Source of the DNA: Deltaproteobacteria bacterium RIFCSPLOWO2_12_FULL_60_16 | GTDB taxonomy: Bacteria; Desulfobacterota; Binatia; UBA9968 | Assembly (NCBI GenBank): GCA_001798565.1 | Contig: MGSR01000063.1 | Location: 1 to 6,305 of the forward strand | DNA length: 6,305 nucleotides | Direction of reading: 5' to 3' | In this document: positions 6,277-6,305 of the stretch, in pieces | Layout of the letters: each line of letters starts with the position of its first letter | Position numbering within the stretch: position 1 is the first letter of the stretch | Program-made: the position numbers and the translations under genes | Notes under the pieces: generated by a model | Told to the model about the DNA's origin: nothing | Database searches by the model: none | The model's input: the letters and a program-made list of their open reading frames with translations, nothing else

Positions 6277-6305
6277 TCAATCTCACGGAATTGCGGTCAA
6301 CTTCC

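Overview
The window is GC-rich bacterial chromosome with tightly packed genes and no sign of phage, IS, CRISPR, tRNA or rRNA. The pairing of a CcsA/HemX-type membrane protein directly in front of glutamyl-tRNA reductase (hemA), and an MltD-like transglycosylase of the type seen in diderms, suggest a deltaproteobacterial-grade (Desulfobacterota/Myxococcota/Binatota-like) Gram-negative. That placement is an inference from gene order and protein style, not a tested assignment.

Left part (1-2699, minus strand): the first three genes of a peptide/nickel-type ABC importer operon, reading leftward: a family 5 solute-binding lipoprotein, a DppB-type permease, and the N-terminal 77 codons of a DppC-type permease that runs off the window edge. 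They overlap by 4 nt (GTGA) and 11 nt, so they are almost certainly co-transcribed and translationally coupled. The ATPase genes would be expected beyond position 1.

Centre (2700-4017): a short divergent intergenic region separates the importer from an MltD-like lytic transglycosylase (signal peptide, SLT domain, C-terminal LysM) on the plus strand. Two good sigma70-type promoters lie on top of each other here, one per strand (TTGACA-N18-TACAAT rightward; TTGACG-N17-TATTCT leftward), each predicted start site falling in the other's -35 box. The rightward -10 covers the upstream-most ATG of the transglycosylase gene, so the real start is probably the second ATG at 2767. The shared control region makes a cell-wall turnover/peptide uptake link an attractive but unproven idea.

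Right part (4018-6305, plus strand): a TATAAT promoter, then hemX/ccsA-like and hemA separated by 3 nt, forming the start of a tetrapyrrole (heme) biosynthesis operon. HemA has its catalytic Cys and nucleotide-binding loop, but a normally well-conserved Ala-Val-Pro stretch reads Gly-Glu-Arg. The last 79 bases are non-coding, with an abrupt AT-rich patch of ATGCAAAT-type repeats.

Overall this is an ordinary housekeeping/transport region. I do not see a new multi-gene system. The best second-look item is the interlocked divergent promoter pair.
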